Positions 10,718 through 22,690 are shown, counted from the first letter of the stretch. The stretch is 64,000 nucleotides of DNA from Austropuccinia psidii (GCA_023105745.1 JALGQZ010000007.1:1781592-1845591); one strand, 5' to 3'. Notes: generated by a model from the letters alone, not told the origin. A program made the numbers and translations.

Positions 10718-10889
10718 TGTCAAACTGGAGTGAGCAAGTGATGAGCTACGGCCTCTCTTTGCTTTTGATAATTGTAAAACGGGTTAGAGAAGAAAAAGAG
10801 AAGTCGTGCAATGAAGTTTATAAACTATTTACATGATATACTTTCCCGCAGCACTAGTTGTGTATTTGTATTATTGTCCTGTTTCAATA
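10718..10889 (-). repeat. 5' LTR of copia element 1
   Basis: 172 bp, about 95% identical by eye to 4280-4451. Bounded by the primer site on the inside and the TGAAT duplication on the outside. Confidence 0.9.
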
Positions 10890-10894
10890 TGAAT

Positions 10895-12571
10895 AACCTT
10901 ACCCCTGGATAGTGGCTGTGACAATAACTAAATTAAAAACAAAATTTAAGCTATATTAAATCTTATTATAATGAAAACTAGGCATAAAATAAAATCTCAA
11001 ATGTCAATTAAAATTATCTTTTCTTAAAAAAAAAAAAAAAAAAAAAACACAGTTTGAAATTTAAATTTATCACAAGGAATTAGAAAATTATTTAGAAAAT
11101 TTAAAAAAAAAAAAAAATTATTTAATTATTAATAGTTTTTAAAATTATTTTTCTCTTTAAAAAAAAAAGAGGAAAAGAAAATTTAAAAAATGATATAATT
11201 TAGAATAAGCATATTATAAATATATTTCTCTTTAATTTTTTTTTTTTTTCAAAAATATAATTAATAATTTTTTTTATTTTATTTTAGTTTTTTTTTTTGA
11301 TTATCTTGAAAGAAATTTAATTTATAAATCAAATAAAGTTTTTTTTCTTAACTTTGGATATGAAAAAAAAAATTATTAAGAATTTAAAAGATAAATTTAA
11401 ATTTAAAAAAGAATATTTAGTAATAAAGTTTATAAATTAATAATTTAGGATGAATTTTGTTTGATCTTTAAAATTTTATTGGATTTAAATTTAGTTGATT
11501 TTAATTTTAAATTATCAAAATTTTTACCTTTACTAAATGGAAAAAAATGTTACAGTTAAGGGAAAGTTTTGATGAAATTTTAATCTGGGTTGGATTTGGG
11601 TTCAGATTAGCCTACCTAATTCAAGTTCTTGCTTTTTTTTAACATTGAATGGCCATGAACAAAAAATAAAATACTAAAAAGAATTTTCATGAGCTTAATA
11701 GTATCAATTAAATAAGCTAAATTCATAACATACATCATCTCAAGCTCTTAATTAATGTTACAATTATTTTCAAACCAGAGATTCAATGAGATGAACTCAA
11801 TACTGAAATAGCTAAATATCTTTTTTGTTGTTTTTGTTGCATTTCCAGGTCACTTTTCCACTTTAATTTTTAAGCTTCTATAAGAATGATGTGTGGATGT
11901 AAAAATTAATTATGATACAGCTTTAATCCTCACGGAATGAGTTAATTAAGATTTTGTTTGAAGTTATTAGGTTTCAAAGAAACATTAGGGTTAAACCTCA
12001 AAATAAAATTGAGAGAAATTAAAACAAAATCCCAAGGGACTGAGTCAAAATTTTGTAGGATTTTTTTATCTCAAAATTTGTCTTTTTTCCCTATGGGATT
12101 TAGACCTCAAAAAACAAATTTTTCTTTGGGGGAATTATTTGATATATATTTTATACCCCCTTAACATCATAATTAAATATTCAGAATTAAATTATTTACC
12201 TCTTTTTTCAGTTTTTGTTATTTTATAATTCAAAATCTCCTTTCTTTTTCTCTTTTTTTTCTTGTTAATCTTCATGATCTTAATTGTTTTTTAATCATCA
12301 TAATGAGTGGCCATAACATTTTTGCATGTTATTATTTATCATGTTAAGAAATAATTTGTATCTTGTTGAGGAAAATATAAAGCTTAAAAATTGACTTACT
12401 TAAGGCTTTCTGAAAATTGAATTTTTTTTGAGATACTACTGAATTTCCTTCCTCTTGATTTATTTTATTTTTATTTATATCCAAAAAAATTTCATTTAGT
12501 TCTCTAATAGATGAGGCTAATTTGGGATTCCCTTAGTTTTCATCACTATAGCTCAAATCCACTTCAGTTAT
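10895..12571. other. A/T-rich intergenic DNA, nothing recognised
   Basis: Homopolymer-rich DNA. A 68-codon frame at 11958-12164 (plus) and several poly-A/poly-T runs occur, but I see no protein similarity, splice structure or repeat that supports a gene. Confidence 0.4.
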
Positions 12572-13613
12572 TGTGAGCCTTTAGGTATATATTAAATACC
12601 CAAATAGGCCAAAATTAATATCAAAATAAATTCTGGACTATGAATAACCCATAAGTCATGCACATGACCAAAACACATCATTTTGAATTTTAGAAAAGAT
12701 GAAAAAGAATTTAGTAAGTAAATCCATAGATTTAAGTCCATATTTGGATTCTATAAGAAATTTCATCTAGGGTAGATCCATAGAGTGAATAAATTCAAAT
12801 TAACTCTATGACATGGTAATATCAAAAATACTTTACTACCACATAAAAGAATTGTGAAAAAAAAATTTTCTCAGTTTCATGCCAAAATAATGGGAATGTG
12901 AGAAATCCCATTTTACATATACACTTAAATTAGTGTTATTCATGTTTGTGGAACTTCAAAATACAGTATTATTACATAAAGCTTTGGCATGCCCATAGTG
13001 GATATCAGTCTTGAATCCTGAATTACTATTTTTGATGTGAAAATAGCTAAGGGGGATAAAAGACATCAAGGAGAGCCAGGGTACCCAACTTTTCAGGCCT
13101 CTGATTCATTGATAGCTCTAAAGCTTTTATCCATGGCTTATAATGGCCCAATTAGTATACTAAAACCTTTTTGGGAACTTAGTTACCAAGTTAAACTCTC
13201 ATTAAATGATAAGAAAATCACAAATAAGCTGCTATTTTGCCATGAAAAGAAGGTAAAGAGCAACTTAGACTCTTTTAAACATTCAAATTATTAATTATTA
13301 TACATGGATTAACCCCAAAAGACTAACTAAAGCCCCTTTTGGACTAGTATCCATTGATTTACCTCATAGCAACCAGCTATATTGTGCTATTTGCAATTCT
13401 ATGTAGAAATGAGGTAAAAACTTCAAAAATTCATTAAAAATACAATTATTAATGAATATTTCTTACCATTTCAGGACTAGTGGAGAATAGTATTGTTGAT
13501 AAGTAAAGCAAAAAGAATTATTTTTTCATAATTAAAATTAAAGTCTCTACTTACAGTCCATTTTTGATGATTCCACATGAAACAATGAATCTCCAAAATT
13601 TCACAGAAAAAAC
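12572..13613 (+). repeat. left part of solo gypsy LTR C
   Basis: It starts TGTGAGCCTTTAGGTATATA and matches LTR A (30808 onward), which starts TGTGAGCCTGTGAGGTATAT. Later shared blocks are GGGTACCCAA with a following TTTTTGGATCTG/TTTTCAGGCCTC, and AAAAATTCATTAAAAATACA (13424 area). The LTR is interrupted by copia element 2 and resumes at 18361. The 85-codon frame inside it (13037-13294) is not considered a gene. Confidence 0.7.
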
Positions 13614-13969
13614 TAGAAAACTAACTGTTTAATAAGGTATTAATACCTTATGGTATTTTTGGAAAGACATCCACAGGTTAATAGCACACCTGTTTAATAA
13701 GTTATAAATACCTTATGATATTATTGGAGAGACAGCAACAAGTCAATAACACACCTGTTGGTGTGATATGAGAGAAAGAATGTGAGTCAATTGGTGAACA
13801 AGAGACAGCCCATTGAATCTTTTATATTGAAAACTGTGCCAATTAATATTACCAACATTATGTTGGTTGGGGTAATTGCAGTACCTCTTCTAAGAGGGTT
13901 TTCTAATAAGTAATGAGTGTGTTATATTTTGTTTACTCTATAAGTGGTTTTCTAAGATGAATTCTAAGA
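13614..13969 (-). repeat. 3' LTR of copia element 2
   Basis: Shares with 17872-18360 the blocks AATAAGGTATTAATACC, ATTATTGGAGAGACAG, TTATGTTGGTTGGGGTAATT, CACCTCTTCTAAGAGGG and the end AAGATGAATTCTAAGA. It has two copies of the internal repeat where the other LTR has three. Confidence 0.85.
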
Positions 13970-13978
13970 CCCCCCCTT
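13970..13978 (-). other. polypurine tract of copia element 2
   Basis: The minus strand reads AAGGGGGGG immediately before the 3' LTR. Confidence 0.75.
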
Positions 13979-14095
13979 ACTTATTACTTCAATTAAACCT
14001 AAGCATTTTTGAGTTGCAATATATTATACTTTAAATTTATTGTTTTCTGTCTTCTCTTGGATCCAGTGAAAAATAATATCAGAATTTTTTGATCT

Positions 14096-15450
14096 TTAAT
14101 TAACTTGAGAGTTCTTTGCTAAGGAGATTTCTCCCTGATTGTCTCTGAAGAGCTGTAACAGCTTTGGTACTGAGAGTTTCAGGTCTTCAAGAAGCCTTTC
14201 TGACCACAGCAGATCCTTGCACGCTTCATACTGCACTTTGTATTCCACTTCACAGGAAGAGGTTGAGACAGTGTGCTGGCTTTTACTTTTCCAGTTAATA
14301 AAACGGCTACCTACCATTGTAAGATATCCACTGATAAACCATTGAGTGCCAATGCAGTTGGCATAATCAGCATCACTATAGGTGCAGAGAGAGACATCAT
14401 TCCCCCCAGACAAAGTGCCAATTCTTTAGTCCCAGCTAGACATCATAGAAAATGTTTGAACACAATCCAGTGAGATCATCATGGCTTTTCCAAGAATTGT
14501 GAGAGTTGAGAAGTGAAAAATGCCAGGTCAGCTCTTGTTGCTACCTGTAGATAACTTATTTTTCCAATAGCTTGTCAGTAGTTTTTCTTGAGTGATAGAA
14601 ACTGTTGGTGGTCATCATTGTTGGCTGCTACAATTCTTGAATTAGCCAGCATTGGTGTTGCTACTGATATAAATTTCAACATGTATTCATTAATTAGGTC
14701 TTTGATGTATGAAGTTTTCAAAAAGAAAGAATTGTTTGGTTGCTTTATTTCATGTTAGTTTAATACCTAGTACAAAATTTACATTTCCAAGGTATTCCAT
14801 TTCAAACCTCTCCATGATAAGCAATTTGAATTTTTTGACTTTGTTAGATGCAAAGCTCATGTCATCCACATGGATATGCACAAAACATTCCCATCCAACA
14901 TTATCAGAAATGAACAGGCAAGAATCAGTCTTTCTTGGAAATAGTCTAATTGATTTAAAAAACTTGGTGAGTTCTAAGTACCAATATTGTGATGACTGTT
15001 TTAAACTGTATAATGGCTTTGTTAGCTGCCACACCTTTCCAGAGGAGTACGCTGATAAGAAGTTAGGGATCTTCATGTATATTTTTTCTAATGTTGGATT
15101 GAGAAAAGCTGCTACTGAGTCCATGTGATGTATTTCCAGATTTTTGTGTGCTGGAATGGCTAGTAGACATCACAGTGAGCTGAATTTCCCTGTTGGAAAG
15201 AAAGTATGATTGTAATTGACACCATGTTTTTTAGAGAATTCTTGTGCACAAATATGTATTTTTTTTTGATAAGTTTTCCATAGCTGTCAAACTTCCTTTT
15301 TAACTGAACTGAATTCCCAACTGGCTTGCTTCCCTTTGGTAGAGTTGCTTCAATGATTAAACCTCTTGAGGTTAAATTATTGAGTTTGTTTTTTAAGGCT
15401 TCAACCCAAAGCAACTTGTCAGGAAGTGAAATTGTGTCCTTCCATGAGAT
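14096..15450 (-). pseudogene. copia element 2 reverse transcriptase and RNase H
   Basis: Broken minus-strand frames. The 15414-15160 frame has WVEALKNKLNNL..RGLIIEATLPKG, the RT entry region. The 15124-14750 frame has the RT blocks VAAFLNPTLEKIYMKIP, LTKPLYSLKQSSQYWY and an intact active site HVDDM (plus 14858-14872). The 14413-14096 frame is RNase H: LCTYSDADYANC with Asp, GYLTMVGSRFINWKSKSQ, and SSCEVEYK with Glu. The DNA between 14414 and 14750 carries the connection domain in shattered frames. It is degenerate but unmistakably copia. Confidence 0.85.
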
Positions 15451-15459
15451 TGGATTTTT

Positions 15460-16960
15460 TTAGCTTGCGTTAATTGAGTGTATAACCATATTTTCTTGTA
15501 TTTTTGATGACAGGATGTTTGATTCATTGATTTCAGCTGATACATGCTTTGGAGCTTGATTTGTTGTAAGCTTGTAATCCCATCCAGGTTTAGTCATTGG
15601 AATGTAAGGAGATGAATCATTTTTTATAACATTTACAGAGCCAAAATCTCCATTGCTGTGTGGTGATTCTATCTGGCTTATATTTTCATAATTAACGATG
15701 TCGGTGACACTATTGTTGTCACTGTACTGAGTGAATTCCCCATGTGCGTTTTCTTCTACTGGAGGTCCATGAAAAAAATGTTCATTGAATACAGCATCAT
15801 GGCTTTTGATTATTTTTCCATTATCCAGCATGATCCACCAATTATGTTTATTGGAATCATAGCCAAGAAAAATTTCTTTTCTTGATGTAGCTTCAAATCT
15901 CCCTTTTCCAAGTGTCTTGGGTATGTTTGCATAGCAGTGGAATCCAAACGTTCTTAGTCGAGATAGATCAAACTTGGAATTGTTCCATAGTTTGAATGGA
16001 GTTTTATTATCAATTGTAGTACATGGTGTGATATTTTCCAGGAAAGTGCTAGTTAGGACTTCTTCAGCCCAGATGCTGGTGGGAATATTTGAAGTAAAGA
16101 GGAGTGTTCTAGCCTTTTCACTGGTCAATTTTTTGCCTCTCTCTGATATGGGGTTCTGTGAGTTTCATTCTTATTCCCTTCTTATTGAGGAATTCTTGCA
16201 GGTCAGAATTGAGATATTCACCAACACTTTGATGAAATTACCATGTTTCCTTTTGACTGCATGCACGTAATCCCTTATTTCTGTTCCAGAATACAACTTT
16301 ATTTTTAGGATGAAGATTAATTTTAAATGAATGAAGCTTTCTGTTAGTTTGAGATAGTATTTACCTCAACCAATGCTTGGTGAAGAGATTGTCCCAGAGA
16401 GGTCAGAGTGGATGGTATGTCCAGGAGTATTTCCTCAAGGTAGTTGTTTGGACTTTCTCAGTGCACATTCTTCGCATAATTATAAATTTTTTACACTTGG
16501 ATACATCTTTCTCAAAATCTCATTGCCTGGATGTCCAGCTATTTTGTGTAGTAAATCTGGATTTTTAATTATTGATGCAATTATTGATTTTGGAAGACAT
16601 ATCATCATGTCAAGAACAAAAAGATTGTCTCTGACCTTCCCATTTATAAATACAGTGTTGTATTTATTAACTGAAAACAAAGATTTATTTGTTTTGTTGA
16701 TTGTAAAACCAGCATTCCAGAGTTTCCCCATGCTAATCAGCTTTTCTTCTAGGTCTGGTATGTGAAGGCAGTTTAATTTTATAACCTTGTGATTTGACAT
16801 AAATTGGACTTTACCATGTCCTAGTACTGGTGTCTTAGAACCATTTTCCATTTCAACAGACATGCCCTTCTCAGTATATGTCATACATGCTCTCCTGTCT
16901 CCTACCATGTGACTTGAGGTGGTAGTGTCAAGGTAAGGTTATAAATTTTGAGAATTACAT
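15460..16960 (-). pseudogene. copia element 2 protease remnant and integrase
   Basis: From the upstream side the minus strand reads a protease block YLDTTTSSHMVGDR (usually LDSGATSHM, so DSG has become DTT). A pre-integrase block LLHKIAGHPGNEILRKMYP follows in the 16908-16480 frame. The broken integrase core lies at about 16130-16460, with GEYLNSDLQEFLNKKGI. The 16128-15460 frame gives the integrase C-terminal region with TSIWAEEVL, TPFKLWNNSKFDLSRLRTFG and FLGYDSNKHNWWIMLDNGKI. The catalytic acidic residues cannot all be placed because the core has several stops. Confidence 0.8.
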
Positions 16961-17857
16961 TTTGTTACAAAAGCTTTAGAATACCTAACTACTGGGACTT
17001 CTTCTGAATAAAAGTAACTTTATTCAAACATTTATTTTTGATTAGTGTTTGCTGAGTTGGCTTTTTTCTTGTTGTTTTTATTTTTCTATACTTTTTGATT
17101 GTTATTTCTCTTTATCTGTCTGAAATCTTCAACTTAATGCTTTGTTGAAGGATTGTGTCTCCCATTTCTGAAGTATGGGTAATTTTGCGCTTTTTATGGT
17201 GATTCTGACTTAACTTGGTGTCCTTCATAAAATTCTTTTGTAGTCAAATAGCTGTCTCTAATGTAATATTCAATTTTTGAAACTACTTTGGCTGTCTCCA
17301 AGGGTTGAGTTTCATATATTATTCTATTCAGATTCTCTTATCCTTCAGAAAGTTTTCTGATAATAATTTTGGCCAACAGTTCATCAGATATATCAATGAC
17401 ATTTGGTGGTTATCCTACACAAATCCCAGCTGAGTTTAGATTCATGAGCTGGATTCTGATATCCCTGAGTAATTTTTCTAGTTCCTTGTTTTATAATCTG
17501 ACTGATAGCAGGGCACAAAAGATTCTGGCATTATTTTTACTTTGGCTATATTGGTAATACAAAGAGATTGCTGCATATAGCTCCAAGGGATTCTTCTCAT
17601 TTTCTCTGGTAAGAAACTTTGCTTGATTTTTGGTGTTAAGTGACTTACATATAACACCAGAAGCCTTTTTTTTGTCTCCTTATACTTGAGAAATACATCT
17701 TAGTTCAATTTGGATGGGGGATTATTATCACCATCAATGTAGTCTAAGAATTCAATTTATAAGAAAAAGGCCCTGCTTGCGGCATCCCTTTCTGAATAAT
17801 TGTTTTCACAAAGAATGGGTATACCATTATTTTTTTCAGCAGATCCAGAAATTGTTT
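16961..17857 (-). pseudogene. copia element 2 Gag remnant
   Basis: This is the expected position of gag between primer site and protease. The minus strand shows scattered gag-like pieces, including ETAKVVSKIEYYIRDSYL and a damaged knuckle region ending QNYPYFRNGRHNPST, in which the first cysteines are gone. Stops occur in all frames. No start codon can be assigned. Confidence 0.5.
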
Positions 17858-17871
17858 CTGGGCCCATAACC
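17858..17871 (-). promoter_or_regulatory. primer-binding site of copia element 2 (initiator-Met tRNA half)
   Basis: The plus strand reads CTGGGCCCATAACC, abutting the 5' LTR at 17872. This is the anticodon arm of initiator tRNA-Met as it appears in many eukaryotes. Drosophila copia and yeast Ty5 are known to prime from such an internal tRNA-Met fragment. Confidence 0.85.
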
Positions 17872-18360
17872 TGTAAAAATAACTTTTTAATAAGGTATTA
17901 ATACATTATGATATTATTGGAGAGACAGCAACAAGTTAATAGCACACCTGTTTAATAAGGTATTAATACCTTATGATATTATTGGAGAGACAGAAAAAAG
18001 TTAAAAGCACACCTGTGGTGTGATATTAGAGAAAGAATGTGAGTCAATAATATTGAATTATGGTTAAGAGTTCTAACTAACCTTTTAATAAGGTATTAAT
18101 CCCTTATGATATTATTGGAGAGACAGAAAAAAGTTAATAGCACACCTGTTGGTGTGATATGAGAGAAATAATGTGAGTTGATGGGTGAACAAGAGAAAGA
18201 ACATTGACTCTTTTATATTGAAAACTGTCCCAATCACTATGCTTAACATGATGTTGGTTGGGGTAATTGGGGCACCTCTTCTAAGAGGGTTTTCTAATAA
18301 TTAATGAGTGTGTTATATGTTGTTTACTCTATAAGTGATTTTCTAAGATGAATTCTAAGA
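17872..18360 (-). repeat. 5' LTR of copia element 2
   Basis: 489 bp, starting TGTAAAAATAAC and ending AATTCTAAGA on the plus strand. Contains three copies of a unit beginning AATAAGGTATTAAT and running to GCACACCTGT (near 17889, 17953 and 18083). Confidence 0.85.
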
Positions 18361-19211
18361 AATACAACCTGTGATGAATTTCAAATGAAATTTATAAATT
18401 TGAGAAATTAATGTTAATTTTGAAATAAAAGAAGATATCCAGTTGTTACTCCTTTTATTTTTAACCACAAATGGGTTGGTAGTCATGTAAAAGCCTTAAT
18501 TAAGTAATTGTTATAATCTTATGTGACAACAAATGATGAAATCGGTAATTCAAAAAGGATTATTGCTTTCTCACTCACTGGTTTTGAATTTTTCTCCTTG
18601 GCACTCCTCTGTGAACTTTTGTTGACTTAAAATAGGCCTTCCCTTCCTTCTTTTTTCAAATCATCTTATTATCCAATTATACCTTTATTACCAACAAGTG
18701 AGTATTAGTTAAATATTTTCTTAAGTTGTTAAATCTTTTAAAATAAATCAGAAGGACAGAAAATAATAGAAATAAATGATAGCTTGCTTTAATACTGTTA
18801 GAAATAAATTTTGATCCTTTAACTCCAAAATTTATCTGTCAAATCTCTCTACCAATTCTTTTCAAGGTTATATTGGAGTATTAGTGAGTGGTTTTAATTG
18901 ATTATTAAATTTTTTCTCTAGTATTAGTTTTCTCCAAGAATTATATTTATAATTATTCTTGAAAAGGATAATTATATATTAAAAGAACTTTTATTATTAA
19001 ATACTTTTTTTGATAGATTCTTGTAGAAAATTTCTTCTTAATATTATAGTAAATAGTATTGTATAATAAGTAAAAGAAATAATTAATTAATTAATTAATT
19101 ATTTATTTAATTGTGGTTATAATGATTTTTATTATTATATTTCATAAGAATAGTCATAGTACTGTTTATTAATAGTAATATTATCAACATTTACATAGAC
19201 ACATCTTACCA
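18361..19211 (+). repeat. right part of solo gypsy LTR C
   Basis: Continues LTR C after copia element 2. Its end matches the ends of LTRs A and B: TGTGGTTATAAT, then TAGTCATAGTACT, then CATCTTACCA at 19202-19211. The conserved GGGGCCTGGCC motif that follows the LTR in elements A, B and G is absent, so this is a solo LTR. The target duplication is ambiguous (GTTAT versus TTATT). Confidence 0.65.
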
Positions 19212-21734
19212 TTATTTCTTTACTCTTTTGATATTCATTCAAAAAAAAATTGATCTATTTTTTTTATTGAGAAAAATCACCTAAGTTAATTCTACTTGAA
19301 TTAATTCTATAATTATTAAAACCTATTTTTTCAAAAAAAAAAAAACATCTTATAACTAAAACCATTTTTTGATTATTTTTTTTTTTTTTGAGGGGGGAAG
19401 TTTATATTTTAATTTCAATTATTTTAATAAGAATAAAATAAAATGACTAACTTCTAAAATTTTATAAAATTATAAATGAAAAAAAAACATTACCTAATTT
19501 GTGGTAGTTTTTTTAAGAATTGAAAACCAAAAAAAAAATAGTCTCAAAAAAAGTTAAAATTAAAATTATAAAACTATTTCCACAAACAAAAAAAAAGTAC
19601 TATTCAGGTACTCATTAAGTTTTTTTTTTAATTATTACTAATAAAAAAAATCCAAATAATTCCAAATCTATTCAATAATTAATTTTTCTTTAAAAAAAAT
19701 AATTTTCCAAAAATTAATCATACCTTATATTTATTTTATTTTTTTAATCATTTAAATTAATTATTGAAAATTTTTTAAAAAAGAAAATATTAATAAATTA
19801 GTAATTAATTTTTTTTTATTTTATTTAAAAATGAATTAAAAAAACTTAAATTAAAAAAAAATAATTTTTAATTTTCAAAAAGAAGTTAAAAAATAAAAAA
19901 AATAAAAATAAATTAAATAATTGAAAAATTTAAAAATTACATCAAAAAATCTTTATAATAATATGTATTTTAACTTGTCAAACTTAAATAAAACTATCAA
20001 AAGAATCCTTAAATTTGATTTTCAATATCATTTATCAAATTTCAAATTAATATTATTTAAAAGAATTTAAATTTTAGAGAATCTGCACTAGTGGTTTCAA
20101 AAAACCATATTTCACTCATTGCCTCCAATGCACATAAAAATAGGAATACAGTAGTGTATGTAAATCTGAAATGACTTTCTCCCAAGATGCATCCAGAATA
20201 ATTTGATTCCTACATGTAGAAACCCTGTGGAACCTTTGGAACCAGCCATCTTATGTGAAATTCTGTTGTCTTCTATTATCAAAAAAAACTCTCATAATTT
20301 TCGTCATAAGTAAAAATAAAAATAATTTAAAAATAACAGAATAATGAACAATATGGACCCTCTTCCTTTCTTCTGGAGATGAGCCCCCCTTGTCAAATAT
20401 CTCAATAATTTCTTATGACTCTATTAAAACAATTAATTCATTAAATATTGAAAAAAATTAAAGCTTTTCACCTAATTAAATCAATAAAAAATATTCTCAG
20501 CTATGTTAATAATGGCTTGAGATTTATGAAGATCCTTTGACTTTTACTTATCAGAGCAACTCAAGATTCTGTACATGCAAATTGAACCACTATCAAAAAT
20601 TTATCCCCTCACATGTTTGTATAAAAAGAAGTTTAAAAATTCAATGGAATACACTTCAACTTTGGTATGATACAAGGTTAAAGACTGAATAAGAGTGGAT
20701 CAAATATTCAAGATTAATTATCAGATGAAATGAAAAATTCCTCTGAGAAATACAAAAAACCATTTCTTTGCATTCCATCTTAAAAAATCTTATCAAGATA
20801 CTAAAAGCAGAATATGAATATGAAATATCTTATTGAATAAAAAAACACCAATTAAGAGCAAACAAGAATTAATTTAAGAAAGTGAGAATTCAAGACCAAG
20901 AAATCCAATAGATTTTGATTGTGTATGTCAACCATGAAACAAGAAAATGAAAATTCTCTTAGTAAAAGACTCACAGTCAAGATCAGAATTGAAGATATAA
21001 GATTTAAACTCATGCATAGCTCAGAATAAAAAGGTACAAAGTCAGGCTTTTATTTAACACATCTCAGCTTTGAAAGATCTTTCTGAGTTTTTAATAATGA
21101 GAAAGGATCTTAATAGTATAGATCAATTAATTAAATAGTACTAAGCTATAAATAAGGAGGAGATTTTAGAAAAGACTCAAAATAAAAGGTGATTACAAGC
21201 ATATTCAAATTTTTAATAACCATTTTATTGAAATAGTTAACTTCATTCAAAAAAAAAATTAATAAATTAATATTAATTCAAATAAATTTAGAAGAATTAT
21301 GTTTTCCAACTCAAATATTTGAGTAATTTGTTTTTTTATTTTTATTTTTAAAAATGACAAAATAAAAAAAAAAGAATTTAAACCTATATAAATCTTCAAT
21401 TTTTTTAATTGGTCAAACTGATTAAAATTAATTTAAATATCCAAGAAAAGAAAAACTTTAAAATTTTCTTTAAATAATTTAAATTATAAAAATCTAAATA
21501 TATTTCCAGATTATTTCCTTTTTATCCCCAGGTATTCTTTATTAAATCAATTTGTAAGCTGGTATGGGCTGTTTTCAATATGAACTTGCTGGAGCTGGTA
21601 TATATGGTTTTGATAGATGTATGCTTATGGATATTTTTGAGGGCTGGGTGCCTGATTGATCCATTAATTAATATAAGATCAAGTTTAAATTTATTATGGA
21701 TTACACATGCACACATTATTAATTTTCAGTGTTT
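19212..21734. other. A/T-rich intergenic DNA, nothing recognised
   Basis: Homopolymer runs dominate at 19240-20060. A more balanced stretch at about 20080-20290 and another at 20640-21200 contain no frame longer than a few dozen codons. I recognise no transposase or RNA gene. Confidence 0.4.
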
Positions 21735-22690
21735 TTGGATTCCACCCTTTTTCTGGCTTCTTGACCATGGCAAAAGAAGCTTGGAGGACTCCAAATGCAT
21801 GTTCATTATATTTCTGTGTAGAATCCAACATCTTTGCAAAGTACTACAAGAAAAAGTCACAATAAAATTTAAATTAAATCTATTATTAAAAATAACTTTC
21901 TCTTTTCATCTTTTGGACTTGATATGGTCCTCACCAATCTTTACCAGTTTGGATAAATTCTATTTGCAAGATAATACGCTATATTATATTCTAAGCCATT
22001 TATTTTGAAATTTCATGGTGGAGCTGTTCCACTAATGATACTATTGAACATAGGTCGTTTGTCAAATAAATTGAGGTCATTATTGGATCCTGGATGGCCA
22101 AAAAAAGCATACCAAAACCAAAGGTCTTGTGAAGCCACTTCCTCAAGAATTAAGGTTGGATACTAAAAAAAATATCATCAGTACAAAAAATTAACAATAA
22201 AATTAAAAAAAACTCACCCTTTGTTTTTCTGTATTCTTTCCAGCCCATGCAGATGGTCATTTTTTCATTTCAAATGAATGCATTCCAGTGATCCCAGTAT
22301 TTCAGGAAACCTGTGTTTCTCTCCTATCTAAAGAAGACATTGAATATCAGTTGAGCTTAGCTATTGAAAATAAACTGCATCATATAAATCAATTATGGCT
22401 TGACAAAACTGCTTCAAGTATTTCAGTGATATGGTTCCTTTCAAACACAATTACTCATCCACTTGATCTGCTGAAATACCATATGATAGCTGTTGCATTG
22501 CTGAGGTAATCTTCTGTATTCCTTGCAATCCAAACATGCCTGCAACCTTTTTGCTTTTGCTGGAAATAAGGCAATTTTTGTTTGATTTCAAAAAAAACTC
22601 TTGAGGAATAATGGTCATTTGCATATAGAACCTAGGTCAAAAAATTCATCATTAAAGACTGGGTCATCACTGAAGTAATCTTTTTATAAG
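21735..22690 (-). pseudogene. PIF/Harbinger-like transposase, plant-transposon type, decayed
   Basis: Read on the minus strand across stops and frame changes, the blocks follow the family order. They are DDPVFNDEFF; LPYFQQKQK; GLQGIQKITSAMQQLSYGIS and ADQVDE; LKQFCQAIIDLYD; FPEILGSLECIHLK (first catalytic acidic position, Glu where Asp is usual); LILEEVASQDLWFWYAFFGH and PGSNNDLNLFDKRPMF; YNIAYYLANRIYPNW (second catalytic Asp region, reading ANR instead of ADG); and EHAFGVLQASFAMV. This order is that of DDE transposases related to Harbinger and the plant-type transposon domain. A short intron-like gap lies near 22160-22230. It ends about 400 bp from the host gene start. No terminal inverted repeats were identified. 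Confidence 0.8.

Larger units (their letters stand above)
4280..10889 (-). mobile_element. Ty1/copia LTR retrotransposon 1, full length but decayed
   Basis: The element has LTRs of equal length (172 bp) at both ends and a perfect 5-bp target duplication, TGAAT, at 4275-4279 and 10890-10894. Inside are a primer site next to the right LTR and a purine tract next to the left LTR, so it is transcribed right to left. The coding order on the minus strand is gag, zinc knuckle, protease, integrase, reverse transcriptase, RNase H. That integrase-before-RT order defines Ty1/copia. A foreign solo LTR of about 2.06 kb sits between gag and protease; without it the element is about 4.55 kb. LTRs differ at about 9 positions by eye. 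Multiple stops and frameshifts make it nonautonomous today. Confidence 0.9.
13614..18360 (-). mobile_element. Ty1/copia LTR retrotransposon 2, decayed
   Basis: Flanked by related LTRs of 356 and 489 bp that differ mainly in the number of an internal repeat. The right LTR is followed inward by a primer site, the left by a purine tract, so transcription runs right to left. The minus strand encodes, in order, remnants of gag, protease, integrase, RT and RNase H. The possible target duplication is AAAAC (13609-13613) versus AATAC (18361-18365), one mismatch. It is inserted in solo LTR C. All reading frames are broken. Confidence 0.85.

Noticed and set aside
10704..10730. tRNA gene
   Set aside because: Only an anticodon-arm-like segment is present; no acceptor stem or T-arm. 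It is a primer site.
13037..13294. 85-codon plus frame
   Set aside because: Falls in solo LTR C, in a block aligned to noncoding LTR A.
17872..18360. CRISPR-like or centromeric repeat
   Set aside because: The repeat units belong to LTRs of a copia element with primer site and purine tract.
21580..22008. 142-codon plus frame with hydrophobic content
   Set aside because: Shadow of the minus-strand Harbinger-like remnant, whose ordered motifs are much stronger evidence.
22288..22509. 73-codon plus frame
   Set aside because: Antisense of the same transposase remnant.
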